Origin: an uncultured Candidatus Peregrinibacteria bacterium | GTDB taxonomy: Bacteria; Patescibacteriota; Gracilibacteria; Peribacterales; Peribacteraceae | NCBI GenBank assembly: GCA_903854335.1 | Contig: CAINVY010000005.1 | Span: 62,001 to 126,000 of the forward strand | Reading direction: 5' to 3' | DNA length: 64,000 bases | Part shown: positions 44,303 to 53,061 of the stretch, piece after piece | Position numbering within the stretch: position 1 is the first letter of the stretch | How the letters are laid out: every line of letters begins with the position of its first letter | Notes under the pieces: model-generated | Databases searched by the model: none | What the model saw: only the letters and a program-made list of their open reading frames with translations | What the model was told of the DNA's origin: nothing | Position numbers and translations under genes: made by a program

Positions 44303-44320
44303 ATTTCTTCTCGCATTCGT

Positions 44321-45595
44321 ATGGACTCTTCGACCTCCACGCCTTCGCTCCGAGATATCCGCGCGACCCGCGATGCGTTTCCCGACGCTCTCGTCCGCAC
44401 GACATCCCTAGCGCATAGTAATCGATTGTCCGAAACGCACGGCATGAACGTTCTTCTCAAGCGGGAAGATGAGCAACCCGTTCGTTCCTACAAAATCCGG
44501 GGTGCTCTCGCGAAAACGCTGTCCCTCTCTCCAGATGAGCGGCAGCGTGGAGTCGCAGGCGCGAGTGCGGGCAATCACGCGCAAGGAATCGCAGCTTCCG
44601 GCGCACACTTGGGAATTAATGGAACCATCTTTATGCCGCGTATCACGCCTTCGCAAAAAATCGATGCGACCAGACGACGCGCGGGCCCCTGGATGGAGAT
44701 CCGCCTGGAGGGCGACACCTTCGACGAAACCGCACGCATCACCCAGAGGCACTGCGATGAAACGGGCGCAACGCTCATCCATCCGTTCAATGACATCGAT
44801 GTCATCAGGGGCCAAGCGACCGTATCCCTCGAGATCTCCGATCAGATTCGTGCGATGCGCGAACGTCTCGACGCGGTGATCGTCCCCGTTGGAGGCGGCG
44901 CTCTGCTCGCCGGAACGATTCTCACGCTGCGAAAAACGAATCCGGATGCACTGATCTTCGGCGTGGAGCCGGAGGGAGCGGACTGCATGGCACAGTCCGT
45001 GGACGCGGGTCAACCCATCACTCTCTCGCGCATCGATACGTTCGTGGACGGGGCAGCGGTCGCGAGGCCGGGAGACCTGACGTACGAGATCGTCGCGCAG
45101 GCAATTGCCGATGGCAGGGTACGGCTCCTGAAGATTTCGAAGAATCAGCTCTGCGCGGCCATGGCAGATATGCTGCAAATTGATGGAATCATCACCGAAC
45201 CGGCCGGCGCTCTCTCGGTCGCCGCGCTCGATCAGATCGCTTCGCTCATGCAAGGGAAGAACGTCGTGAGTATCGTGTCCGGGAGCAATTTTGACATGCG
45301 ACGCATGCCGAAAATTCTCGAACACGCCGATCTCCATCGACGCACCAAAGCATATCTTCAGATCGTCCTTCCCGACCGTCCGCAGGCACTTGCCGAATTG
45401 CTTGCCCATCTGGATGCCCCCAAACAATTGAACATCACGTTCTTGCGTTATGACGACGAACACGCCGAAGGCACCCCTCCACTCAACGTGGGATTTGAAT
45501 CGAAGAACGGCAATTCAGCCGACATACTCGCACTGCTTGAGTCATTGGATGCGCATCAGTACTCCTACCAAGAACTTACCGGGAAGCCCGAATGA
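44321..45595 (+). CDS. ilvA: threonine ammonia-lyase (threonine deaminase)
   Basis: 424 residues. PLP enzyme converting threonine to 2-oxobutanoate, the committed step to isoleucine. PLP lysine in RSYKIRGAL, Gly-rich phosphate loop PVGGGALLAG, SAGNHAQG and a C-terminal SGSNFD. The last ~80 residues (YLQIVLPDRPQALAELLAHL...) form an ACT-like regulatory domain, consistent with a biosynthetic enzyme feedback-controlled by isoleucine. Preceded by the leader peptide and attenuator. No ilvBCDE in the window. Confidence 0.93.
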   Translation: MDSSTSTPSLRDIRATRDAFPDALVRTTSLAHSNRLSETHGMNVLLKREDEQPVRSYKIRGALAKTLSLSPDERQRGVAGASAGNHAQGIAASGAHLGINGTIFMPRITPSQKIDATRRRAGPWMEIRLEGDTFDETARITQRHCDETGATLIHPFNDIDVIRGQATVSLEISDQIRAMRERLDAVIVPVGGGALLAGTILTLRKTNPDALIFGVEPEGADCMAQSVDAGQPITLSRIDTFVDGAAVARPGDLTYEIVAQAIADGRVRLLKISKNQLCAAMADMLQIDGIITEPAGALSVAALDQIASLMQGKNVVSIVSGSNFDMRRMPKILEHADLHRRTKAYLQIVLPDRPQALAELLAHLDAPKQLNITFLRYDDEHAEGTPPLNVGFESKNGNSADILALLESLDAHQYSYQELTGKPE

Positions 45596-45618
45596 CGAGA
45601 GCGGAGTATGATGCGTCC

Positions 45619-46296
45619 ATGCAGATCGATCCAGAGAAGGAGCGCCGGCTTCATGAGCTTGTCACCGTATTCCTCGCGGAGAACGCGAAGCTGAATCTCA
45701 CCGCATTTCGCACCGAAGAGACCTGCTGGATCGGCAACATCCTGGATTCTCTCTCCTTCCTCGACATCGTGAGCGATTTCCCGGACATGAAATCCCTCCT
45801 CGACCTCGGTACAGGCGGAGGATTCCCACTGCTCCCGCTCGCGATCATGCTCCCGGATGTCATCTGTACGGGGCTCGATTCGATGCAGAAGAAAATTGCC
45901 GCCGTGGAGAGGATCGTGCAACAGATGTCACTGCAAAATGTCCGATGTCTCCTGGGTCGCGCAGAGGAACTCGGTCGCTCACCACAGCATCGCGAGCAGT
46001 ACGATGTCGTGACGATCCGAGCCGTCGCAGAACTGCCCATCCTTCTGGAATATGCTGCGGCGTTCGTGAAGGTCAAAGGCAGGATTGTCGTGTGGAAAAG
46101 TATGACGATCGACAAAGAACTCCAGGAATCGCTCCTTGCTCGCGCGGAGCTCTCGTGCCATCTCATCGCGAAGCATGCGTACGAACTCTCCGAGGGATTC
46201 GGCAAGCGACAGCTCCTCATCTTCGAGAAGACATCGCCGCTGCTTCCCAAATTCCCCCGTGGTGTCGGCGTACCGAAGAAACAGCCTCTGAAGTAA
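45619..46296 (+). CDS. rsmG: 16S rRNA (guanine527-N7)-methyltransferase RsmG
   Basis: 225 residues from ATG 45619. AdoMet fold with SLLDLGTGGGFPLLPLAI (motif I) and VTIRAVAELPILLEYAA. TATGAT (45607-45612) ends 6 nt before this ATG. The in-frame ATG at 45592 overlaps the ilvA stop (ATGA) and would give 234 residues, so coupling to ilvA is the alternative. Confidence 0.92.
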   Translation: MQIDPEKERRLHELVTVFLAENAKLNLTAFRTEETCWIGNILDSLSFLDIVSDFPDMKSLLDLGTGGGFPLLPLAIMLPDVICTGLDSMQKKIAAVERIVQQMSLQNVRCLLGRAEELGRSPQHREQYDVVTIRAVAELPILLEYAAAFVKVKGRIVVWKSMTIDKELQESLLARAELSCHLIAKHAYELSEGFGKRQLLIFEKTSPLLPKFPRGVGVPKKQPLK

Positions 46297-46318
46297 TTTT
46301 TTGTTCTTCTTTTTTCTC

Positions 46319-46918
46319 ATGCCTAAGCCCTATATACCAAATGACAAGTGGAGTCAGAAAGCCGCGAGTGAGGGCTACCGCGCCCGATCCGTGTACAAAC
46401 TCATGGAGCTGGATCAGCGCTTGAAATTGCTCAAACCCGGCATGACCGTCCTCGATCTGGGAGCGGCTCCAGGGAGTTGGCTGCAGTACAGCGCGCAGCG
46501 GATCGGACCGAAGGGTAGGGCGATCGGCGTAGACCTCACGGCTATCGAGAGCATCGCGCCGAATGTCTCGCTTGCGCAGCTCGATGTGACGAACGAGGAA
46601 GCGCTGCTTGCCCTTCTCGCCGCCGAGCATATTGAAAGGGTCGATCTTGTCCTGTCGGATATCGCGCCATCTACGAGCGGCATCAAAGATGTCGACCAGT
46701 GGCGATCGGTGGAACTCGCACAGAGCGTCATCGCCATAGCATCCCGCTTTCTGCGCCCACAGGGATACTGCGTCGTCAAAGTCTTCCGCGGTGCGGATTT
46801 CGACGAATTACTGCGCGATATTAAGAGAGAGGGGCTCTGGAAAGATCCGCGCGTCCTGCAGGTGCAGGCGAGCAGAGATCGCAGCCGAGAGGTGTATGTG
46901 GCTTTGAAGAGGCTCTGA
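46319..46918 (+). CDS. rlmE: 23S rRNA (uridine2552-2'-O)-methyltransferase RlmE
   Basis: 199 residues, RrmJ/FtsJ family. The catalytic tetrad is in place: Lys in RARSVYKLMEL, Asp in LSDIAPSTSG, Lys in VVKVFRG and Glu in SREVYV. Motif I is VLDLGAAPGSW. It begins 22 nt after rsmG with a T-rich spacer and no Shine-Dalgarno, likely the same transcript. Confidence 0.95.
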   Translation: MPKPYIPNDKWSQKAASEGYRARSVYKLMELDQRLKLLKPGMTVLDLGAAPGSWLQYSAQRIGPKGRAIGVDLTAIESIAPNVSLAQLDVTNEEALLALLAAEHIERVDLVLSDIAPSTSGIKDVDQWRSVELAQSVIAIASRFLRPQGYCVVKVFRGADFDELLRDIKREGLWKDPRVLQVQASRDRSREVYVALKRL

Positions 46919-47026
46919 GAATCGCGAAAGGTGCTTCGAAACATTTCCTCAGTTTCGTCCTCCCGGACGAATGGTATTCGGACGAGTCGGCTTCATCGGC
47001 CTCCTCGATTTCTCTACAATGCCGCC

Positions 47027-47839
47027 ATGATCGTCTTCAAGAACGTAACGAAGCAGTACAAGGGGAGAGATGTCCTCTCCGCCGTTTCGTTTCGCATCAA
47101 TCCTGGGGAATTCGTCTGCGTCACGGGACCGAGCGGCGCGGGAAAATCGACGATCATTCGTCTCCTCATCGGCGCGGAAGCGTCGACGAAGGGAAGCGTT
47201 GAAGTGGACGGTGCGGATCTGCGATCCGTCCCCCGCTCTGCGATGCAACTCTTTCGCAGGAGAGTCGGTGTCATGTTCCAGGACGACAAACTTCTCGAGC
47301 ACCGAACGGTTGCGGAGAATATCGCCTATCCTCTCGAGGTCTGCGGTGCGAGCGCTGCACTCATCCGCAAGCGCCTGCCGACGATCTTAAAGAGGATGGA
47401 TCTCGTCGGACGTGCTTCTGCATTCCCGAGTGAACTCTCCGGCGGGGAGCGCGCCCGCACGGCCCTTGCTCGCGCCATCATTCATCATCCCGCAATCCTC
47501 CTGGCCGATGAGCCGACGGGCAATGTCGATCCGAAGCAATCCAAAGCCGTCATGGAACTCCTCCGCGATATCAACCGATCCGGCACGACCGTCATCCTCG
47601 CCACGCACGACACGGTCCTCGTGGATCTGCTCCACACGCGCGTCATCCGCCTCGAGAACGGCAAAGTCATCCGCGACAGCATCGGAGGATACGAGGAGGA
47701 ACCGAAACAAGAACGCTCCGAGATCCCGCAGGCGATCTTCGTCTCGCCGATAGCGCAAAAGAAGAGTGTCGGCGAAGCTCTCCACCCACAGACGAAAGGC
47801 CGGAAGAAAATCCACATCACGGCGATCGGCGTGGCCTGA
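47027..47839 (+). CDS. ftsE: cell-division ATP-binding protein FtsE-like
   Basis: 270 residues. ABC ATPase with Walker A GPSGAGKS, Q-loop MFQDDKLL, signature LSGGE, Walker B ILLADEPTG and H-loop ATHDT. The FtsE-type start MIVFKNVTKQY and sequence fit FtsE best. About 45 extra residues follow the ATPase core. FtsX, its usual membrane partner, is not downstream; purM is. TACAAT (47015-47020) ends 6 nt before the ATG. Confidence 0.85.
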   Translation: MIVFKNVTKQYKGRDVLSAVSFRINPGEFVCVTGPSGAGKSTIIRLLIGAEASTKGSVEVDGADLRSVPRSAMQLFRRRVGVMFQDDKLLEHRTVAENIAYPLEVCGASAALIRKRLPTILKRMDLVGRASAFPSELSGGERARTALARAIIHHPAILLADEPTGNVDPKQSKAVMELLRDINRSGTTVILATHDTVLVDLLHTRVIRLENGKVIRDSIGGYEEEPKQERSEIPQAIFVSPIAQKKSVGEALHPQTKGRKKIHITAIGVA

Positions 47840-47880
47840 CCCGCCTCGTTCTCCGCAGATTCCTCCTGTATACTTCGCCC

Positions 47881-48930
47881 ATGCCGAAGAAGAAAGACGA
47901 CAGCCTCTCGTACAAGCGCGCCGGCGTGGATATCGACGCGGCGAACGCGCTGAAACAAGGCATGCGCAAGGATATGGAAACGAGCGATTCGCGCGTGCTC
48001 AATCGCATCGGCGCCTTCGGCTCGCTCTTCGAGGCATCCTTCCCCGGCATCGAGCATCCCGTGCTCGTTCTCAAGACCGAAGAGCCGGGAACGAAGCAGA
48101 AGATCGCCGTCGACCACAAGCGCTACAGCTCGATCTGTCTCGACATGATCCATCACCTGATCAATGACATCGCCGTCATGGGCGCCGTCCCCCTCGCGGT
48201 ACAAGACGCCATCATCTGCGGCAAACTCGAACCGGACGTGGTAGCGGAGATGGTACGAACGATGGCAGAGGCATGCCGAAATTTTGACTGCACCCTCACG
48301 GGAGGAGAGACATCCGAACAGCCCGGCGTCATCCCCGAAGGCACCTACATCCTCACGTCAAGCGTCGTCGGCGTCGTCGAGAAATCGATGATCATCGACG
48401 GCTCGCGCATCCAGAAGGGCGACCAAGTCCTCGCCGTCGCCTCGAACGGTCTCCATACGAACGGCTACTCGCTCGTGCGCAAGCTTATGGCAGAGCGTCC
48501 GAGCATCATCGATGACAACGTGAACGGCGAATCCTTCCTCGATGCCATCCTCACGCCGCACCTCTGTTATCTCCCCGGCATCAAAGAGCTCTTCGCGCTT
48601 CAGGAGCTCCATGGACTGGCGCACATCACGGGTGGAGGAATCGGCGAGAATTTGGATCGCATCCTCCCGGCCGATCTGGATGCGCGCATCGACCTCGGAA
48701 AGATCGATATCCTGCCGATCTTCAAACTCATTCACGAAGCGGGAAACGCTTCCGATGCGACGATGCTACGCACCTTCAATCTCGGCGTCGGCCTCACGAT
48801 CGTCGCGGACCGCAAGAGCGTCCCGCTGATCGAGAGTCACCTCTCCAAGAAAGGCTATGTGAGTTATGCCATCGGAGAGATCGTCGAAGGGAAGAAAGCC
48901 GTCTCCTTCGAAGGAAATCTCAAGTGGTGA
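47881..48930 (+). CDS. purM: phosphoribosylformylglycinamidine cyclo-ligase (AIR synthase)
   Basis: 349 residues. ATP-dependent ring closure giving AIR, purine step five. Typical blocks: SYKRAGVDIDAANAL, FGSLFE, DHKRYSSICLDMIHHLINDIAVMGAVPL, LTGGETSEQPG, SNGLHTNGYSL, HITGGGIGENLDRILP. TATACT (47869-47874) ends 6 nt before the ATG. Confidence 0.96.
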   Translation: MPKKKDDSLSYKRAGVDIDAANALKQGMRKDMETSDSRVLNRIGAFGSLFEASFPGIEHPVLVLKTEEPGTKQKIAVDHKRYSSICLDMIHHLINDIAVMGAVPLAVQDAIICGKLEPDVVAEMVRTMAEACRNFDCTLTGGETSEQPGVIPEGTYILTSSVVGVVEKSMIIDGSRIQKGDQVLAVASNGLHTNGYSLVRKLMAERPSIIDDNVNGESFLDAILTPHLCYLPGIKELFALQELHGLAHITGGGIGENLDRILPADLDARIDLGKIDILPIFKLIHEAGNASDATMLRTFNLGVGLTIVADRKSVPLIESHLSKKGYVSYAIGEIVEGKKAVSFEGNLKW

Positions 48931-49035
48931 TTCCCGTTATGTTGTCATTGTAGGAGTGTCTTATTGTTCGTGCTGCACAATTGGCTCTTGGGCTCTCTTT
49001 CGGCCTGGATCAGCCGAAAGAACCCGTTTTAAGGG

Positions 49036-49063
49036 TTGACACCCCCGCAGAAAAGAATATAAT
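49036..49063 (+). promoter_or_regulatory. promoter of the marR-emrAB operon
   Basis: TTGACA (49036-49041), 16-nt spacer, TATAAT (49058-49063); both hexamers perfect consensus. Confidence 0.85.
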
Positions 49064-49070
49064 TTGCTTC

Positions 49071-49083
49071 ACGAATATTTCGT
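49071..49083. promoter_or_regulatory. possible MarR operator
   Basis: ACGAA tat TTCGT inverted repeat covering the predicted transcription start, 15 nt before the marR ATG; suited to autorepression. Confidence 0.5.
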
Positions 49084-49097
49084 CATACGAACTATCT

Positions 49098-49538
49098 ATG
49101 GCTCAGACCCGAAACATCGTCGATCTCTCCTTTGAACTCAGCCGCCTCATGCGCAGTGCCATGTCGCAATCCGACCCAAAACACGCGAGCACGAATTTGC
49201 GTCTCCAGGGGCTGACGCTCATCCGAGAAACCCCACACATCACGATGAAGGATCTCTCCCAGAAGCTTGGCATCTCCGCGTCCACGGCGACGGTGTTCAT
49301 CGATCGCATGGTGGAACTCGGATGGGTGGTGCGGAAAGCGGACAAGAAGAATCGCAAACTCGTCTGCCTGAGTGTCACGCCGCACGGGAAACGTTGTCTG
49401 ACGAAGAATCTGAAAGAACGTCGTGCGATCCTCCGCGACTCCATCGCACAGATCCCCTTGAAAGATCAGAAGTCTCTCCACCGCATCCTCCTGAAGCTCG
49501 TCACCAATTTCCGCAAGTCTTCCCGTTTCGCATCCTAA
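49098..49538 (+). CDS. MarR-family transcriptional regulator
   Basis: 146 residues. Winged helix-turn-helix with MKDLSQKLGISASTATVFIDRMVELGWVVRKADKKNRKLVCLSVTPHGK, the typical recognition helix and wing of MarR repressors. First gene of an operon with a membrane fusion protein and a 14-helix exporter, the arrangement of emrRAB. It is likely to repress its own promoter until a drug or phenolic ligand binds. Confidence 0.92.
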   Translation: MAQTRNIVDLSFELSRLMRSAMSQSDPKHASTNLRLQGLTLIRETPHITMKDLSQKLGISASTATVFIDRMVELGWVVRKADKKNRKLVCLSVTPHGKRCLTKNLKERRAILRDSIAQIPLKDQKSLHRILLKLVTNFRKSSRFAS

Positions 49539-49545
49539 TCCCTCT

Positions 49546-50196
49546 ATGACCGATTCTCATCCAAAAACGGCAGAGAAGAATAAGAACACTCCCATGCGAA
49601 AGAAGATCGTTCTTACGTTAATTGTTGTCGGCGTCATCGCCTTCATCGGCGGAACGCTCTACTGGCTCCACACGCGTCAGTTCGTCTACTCGGACAAGGC
49701 GCAAGTCTCAGCTCCGCTCATCAAACTCGCCCCTCACGCCCCCGGCGAGCTGAAGCATGTCTTCGTGAATCTGGGAGACGCCATTGCCCCCTACACCGCC
49801 GTGGCGCGCGTCGGCGACGAGATGATTTCCTCGCAAGTCCGCGGCATTGCCGTCGTCGTACAACAGGACATCGGAACGATCTACCAACCGGGGCAGGCCG
49901 TGGTGACGATGATCGATCCGACGGCGCTGCGCATTGAGACGCAGATACAGGAAGACAAGGGGCTGAAAGATATTCATGTCGGGCAGCGCGCGAATTTCAC
50001 GGTCGACGCATTCGGATCGAAGCAATACGAAGGCACGGTGGAGAGCGTCAGCCAGACCGATAGTCAGGGGGACGTCGTCTTCAATATCTCCGACCAGAGA
50101 CAGGAGAATAGCTTCGATGTAAAGATCCAGTACGATCACGATCTGTATCCCGAATTGCAGAATGGCATGAGCGCGAAGGTTTGGATCGTGAAGTAA
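49546..50196 (+). CDS. EmrA/HlyD-like membrane fusion protein (short)
   Basis: 216 residues: one N-terminal membrane span (IVLTLIVVGVIAFIGGTLYWL), then the HlyD-type YSDKAQVSAPLIKLAPHAPGEL start, lipoyl-like half motifs and a beta-barrel part. The long coiled-coil hairpin of proteobacterial EmrA is missing, which fits a cell without an outer membrane. It begins 7 nt after marR and 12 nt before the exporter. Confidence 0.85.
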   Translation: MTDSHPKTAEKNKNTPMRKKIVLTLIVVGVIAFIGGTLYWLHTRQFVYSDKAQVSAPLIKLAPHAPGELKHVFVNLGDAIAPYTAVARVGDEMISSQVRGIAVVVQQDIGTIYQPGQAVVTMIDPTALRIETQIQEDKGLKDIHVGQRANFTVDAFGSKQYEGTVESVSQTDSQGDVVFNISDQRQENSFDVKIQYDHDLYPELQNGMSAKVWIVK

Positions 50197-50208
50197 CGCG
50201 CACCGCCT

Positions 50209-51705
50209 ATGCACGAAAATTCCGACACGCATCACAACGGCATTCCGAAGGGGCTGATTCTGCTGACGGTCATCATCGGCACATTCCTCGGTCGTCTCGA
50301 CCAGACAATCGTGAACCTCGCGCTGCCGAAAATCGTCAATGACTTCCATATTACCGTCTCCTCCGCCGGCTGGATCGCCACCGCCTATATCCTCGCCAAT
50401 GCCGTCTTCGTACCGATCTGGGGCAAGCTCGGCGATATGATCGGCCGCAAGAAAGTGTACATCCTCGGTTTCACGATCTTCATCGCCGGATCCATCTTGG
50501 CCGGGCTTTCCTGGAACCTCAGCTCCATGATCGTCTTCCGTATCATCCAAGCCATCGCCGGATCCGCCGACTATCCGACGGCCATGTCGATCATCGCCTT
50601 CACCTACAAGAGCAACAAGGAACGCTCGCAGGCACTCGGCATCTGGTCCTCGTCCTTCGCGGCCGCAACGGTCTTCGGACCGCTGATCGGAGGACCGCTG
50701 ATCGACAATTTCGGTTGGCGGTCGGTTTTCCTCATCAATCTCCCCATCGGCATCATCGGCATCTTCATGGCCATCACCTTCATTCACGAATCCAGGTCCC
50801 AAAAGAAAATGGCGGCCTTCGACATCCAGGGAGCCGTTGTGCTTGGCATCGCCCTCTCCGCGCTCGTCCTTGTTCTGGACAAAGGACTCGGCTGGGGTTG
50901 GCTCTCCGTGGATAGCATCATCTGTTACATGACGACAATTCTCAGCACGCTCTATTTCATTCGGATCGAACGCAAGCATCCTGACCCGATCGTGGATCTG
51001 AAATTCTTCAAGAATAACATCTTCGTCCAGGCGCTCCTGAACAATTTCATCATCTTCATGGGCATGATGGGGAGCGTGTTCCTCATCCCCATCTTCGCAC
51101 AGACCTTCCTCGGATACGGAGCGACGGAAACGGGCTACCTCTTCATCCCGATGGCGGTGTGCATCATGATCGGCGCACCTATCGGGGGGAGGCTGACCGG
51201 CAAGGTACAGGCGAAGTACGTGATCGCCGTGAGCACGCTCGTCGCGGGCATCGGCCTCTATCTCTTCTCCTACATCGATCCGCGTTCCGGCCCCCTCGAC
51301 ATCATCATCCCGCTCTCCATCATGGCTTTCGGTATGGGATTCGGTATGGCGCAGCGCACCAACATCATCGCCGCCGCCGTTCCGACCTCGGAAGTGGGTA
51401 TCGCCTCCTCCATCCTGGCTCTCGCGCGCAATATCGCGGGAGCATTCGGCATCTCCGTCTTCGCAACCATTCTGCAGGACTCGACCAACAGCGCGGTCCT
51501 CCGTCTTGCGAAATTCAGCTCGTATCATGGAACAAGTGCCGTCCAGTACGCGCAATTCGTCTCCCTCATCGAACTGGATGCAAGGATCATCGCATACCAC
51601 ATCGTCTTCATTACGTCTGCGGTCGTCGTCCTCGTGGGCGCATTCCTGGCACTCTCGATTTCGGCGGATGTGCGCAAGGGGGTGGAAGTGCACGTCGAAA
51701 GCTGA
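50209..51705 (+). CDS. MFS multidrug exporter, DHA2 (EmrB/QacA) type
   Basis: 498 residues with 14 predicted helices. Family motifs: LDQTIVNLALPKI in helix 1, GWIATAYILANAVFVPIWGKLGDMIGRKK (motif A region), then a motif C-like FGPLIGGPL. A proton-driven exporter of hydrophobic drugs, working with the upstream fusion protein under MarR control. Last gene of the operon. Confidence 0.93.
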   Translation: MHENSDTHHNGIPKGLILLTVIIGTFLGRLDQTIVNLALPKIVNDFHITVSSAGWIATAYILANAVFVPIWGKLGDMIGRKKVYILGFTIFIAGSILAGLSWNLSSMIVFRIIQAIAGSADYPTAMSIIAFTYKSNKERSQALGIWSSSFAAATVFGPLIGGPLIDNFGWRSVFLINLPIGIIGIFMAITFIHESRSQKKMAAFDIQGAVVLGIALSALVLVLDKGLGWGWLSVDSIICYMTTILSTLYFIRIERKHPDPIVDLKFFKNNIFVQALLNNFIIFMGMMGSVFLIPIFAQTFLGYGATETGYLFIPMAVCIMIGAPIGGRLTGKVQAKYVIAVSTLVAGIGLYLFSYIDPRSGPLDIIIPLSIMAFGMGFGMAQRTNIIAAAVPTSEVGIASSILALARNIAGAFGISVFATILQDSTNSAVLRLAKFSSYHGTSAVQYAQFVSLIELDARIIAYHIVFITSAVVVLVGAFLALSISADVRKGVEVHVES

Positions 51706-51834
51706 GAGGCACGTTCTTCCCTGCCATGGAACCTCCGACTGCGTGTTGCCATCGCAAAAACTGACTCTCGTAGAAACATTGGGTGCGCACGTTCTCTTGC
51801 AGCTACCTCCGCGACAGTACGATAGGAGCACCCC

Positions 51835-52227
51835 ATGCCTTCTCCCACTGACGCTGCGTTCCGCCTGCCCGAGAAACGTCTTGTCTCAGCCTTCTCCCGG
51901 TTCGTCTCGATGAGGGGGCCGGAGCGATTGCTTGCGCTGATCGATACCATTGAGGAAAGGGAATCTATTCTCCCTATTCTCTCGCAAGGTGCTCCGCTCT
52001 CGTCACTGCTCGCTCCATTACACTGTTCTCCGGAAATACTGCAGAGCCTCCATCCCGAACTCGCACTGTTCTTCCGTCTCTCTCAGATCATCGAATATCT
52101 CCTCTTCTCCATTGAAACGACAAAAAGAGAGCCCTCGTCACAAGAATTGCGAAAGCTCCTCCCCCTCATCGCACGCTATTTGACGATCCTTCCATCGGAG
52201 TCCGAGATGATCGAAAAACGATATTGA
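51835..52227 (+). CDS. helical hypothetical protein
   Basis: 130 residues, all-helical, no signal peptide. AGGAG sits about 6 nt upstream of the ATG, one of the few genuine Shine-Dalgarno sites here, with TACGAT further upstream. No family recognised. Confidence 0.55.
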   Translation: MPSPTDAAFRLPEKRLVSAFSRFVSMRGPERLLALIDTIEERESILPILSQGAPLSSLLAPLHCSPEILQSLHPELALFFRLSQIIEYLLFSIETTKREPSSQELRKLLPLIARYLTILPSESEMIEKRY

Positions 52228-52304
52228 AAGCGTCGAGAATTCTGCCTTGAGGGGCAATGATGCCTTGTCCGCGGGCAAACGCGAAGGTAGCCTTGCCCCC
52301 TTTT

Positions 52305-53006
52305 ATGTCGCCGGAGCAACCCCATCAAAGCGCCCCAAAGCCATTGTTCATCAAAGCACGCGATACCATTGAACAGAACCCTGCCGTGCATGCGGTTCTG
52401 CAGACAATCGGAACATACATACACGCCAATCACATCAGCGCTTCGCGCGCACTCGGCGTGATCGCAGCGGTTTGCCTGGATCCCGTGTCACGCGCCGCGA
52501 GCGTGGCCACGTACGCCGTCACGACGGGAGTCGACTGGCTCGACGGTGCGGTCGCACGAAGCACCGATGGCGGTGAAACGCGGGAGGGAGCCATCCTCGA
52601 TACCTTCATCGACAAGATAGGGAATGCCATCGCTCTCTCCCACATCGTCTCCCAGCACATGGAACATGTCTGGTTCTCCGCAGCTGCGGCGCTGAGTGTA
52701 TCACTGAATGTGATCTCTCAGGCGCAACGCGGTCCAACGCAACTGAAGGACATCGCACGTGGTATCTTCTCGCCCGAACGATGCGAGAAAGTTGAGAACG
52801 GGAAAGGCGTAAACGGCATCCGAGCAAACGTCTTCGGGAAAATTAAAATGATTATCGAATCCGCCGCCATCCTCGGCATGTTCGCGGCGGGAGATGATCC
52901 AATGATGCAGGGAGCGGCAACCCTCGCCCTCACCGCATCCTCCGCCCTCTGCGTCATCGGAACGCGCAAGAGAATGCATGTAAAAAGAGAGAAAGAGATC
53001 GCATAG
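52305..53006 (+). CDS. CDP-alcohol phosphatidyltransferase family protein
   Basis: 233 residues from ATG 52305 (52257 is an alternative). The complete motif D-x2-DG-x2-AR-x9-G-x3-D-x3-D is visible as DWLDGAVAR...EGAILDTFID. Hydrophobic helices follow. These enzymes join CDP-diacylglycerol to an alcohol such as glycerol phosphate or inositol; the alcohol cannot be told. Unusually, the N-terminal ~50 residues before the motif are hydrophilic. Confidence 0.85.
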   Translation: MSPEQPHQSAPKPLFIKARDTIEQNPAVHAVLQTIGTYIHANHISASRALGVIAAVCLDPVSRAASVATYAVTTGVDWLDGAVARSTDGGETREGAILDTFIDKIGNAIALSHIVSQHMEHVWFSAAAALSVSLNVISQAQRGPTQLKDIARGIFSPERCEKVENGKGVNGIRANVFGKIKMIIESAAILGMFAAGDDPMMQGAATLALTASSALCVIGTRKRMHVKREKEIA

Positions 53007-53012
53007 GGATAC

Positions 53013-53047
53013 AAAAAATGCCGCAGAGCACTGTCGCTTTACGGCAT
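53013..53047 (-). terminator. intrinsic terminator of the nitroreductase gene
   Basis: Minus strand ATGCCG ... CGGCAT hairpin followed by TTTTTTG, 15 nt after the stop. Confidence 0.55.
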
Positions 53048-53061
53048 AGAATCTCGAAGAA

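Noticed and set aside
44142-44411. 89-codon frame spanning the ilvA leader
   Set aside because: It crosses the attenuator terminator and overlaps ilvA out of frame; the short Ile-rich leader frame explains the region better.
49708-51831. 707-codon minus-strand frame
   Set aside because: Antisense to the emrA-emrB genes; Asp/His-rich shadow composition.
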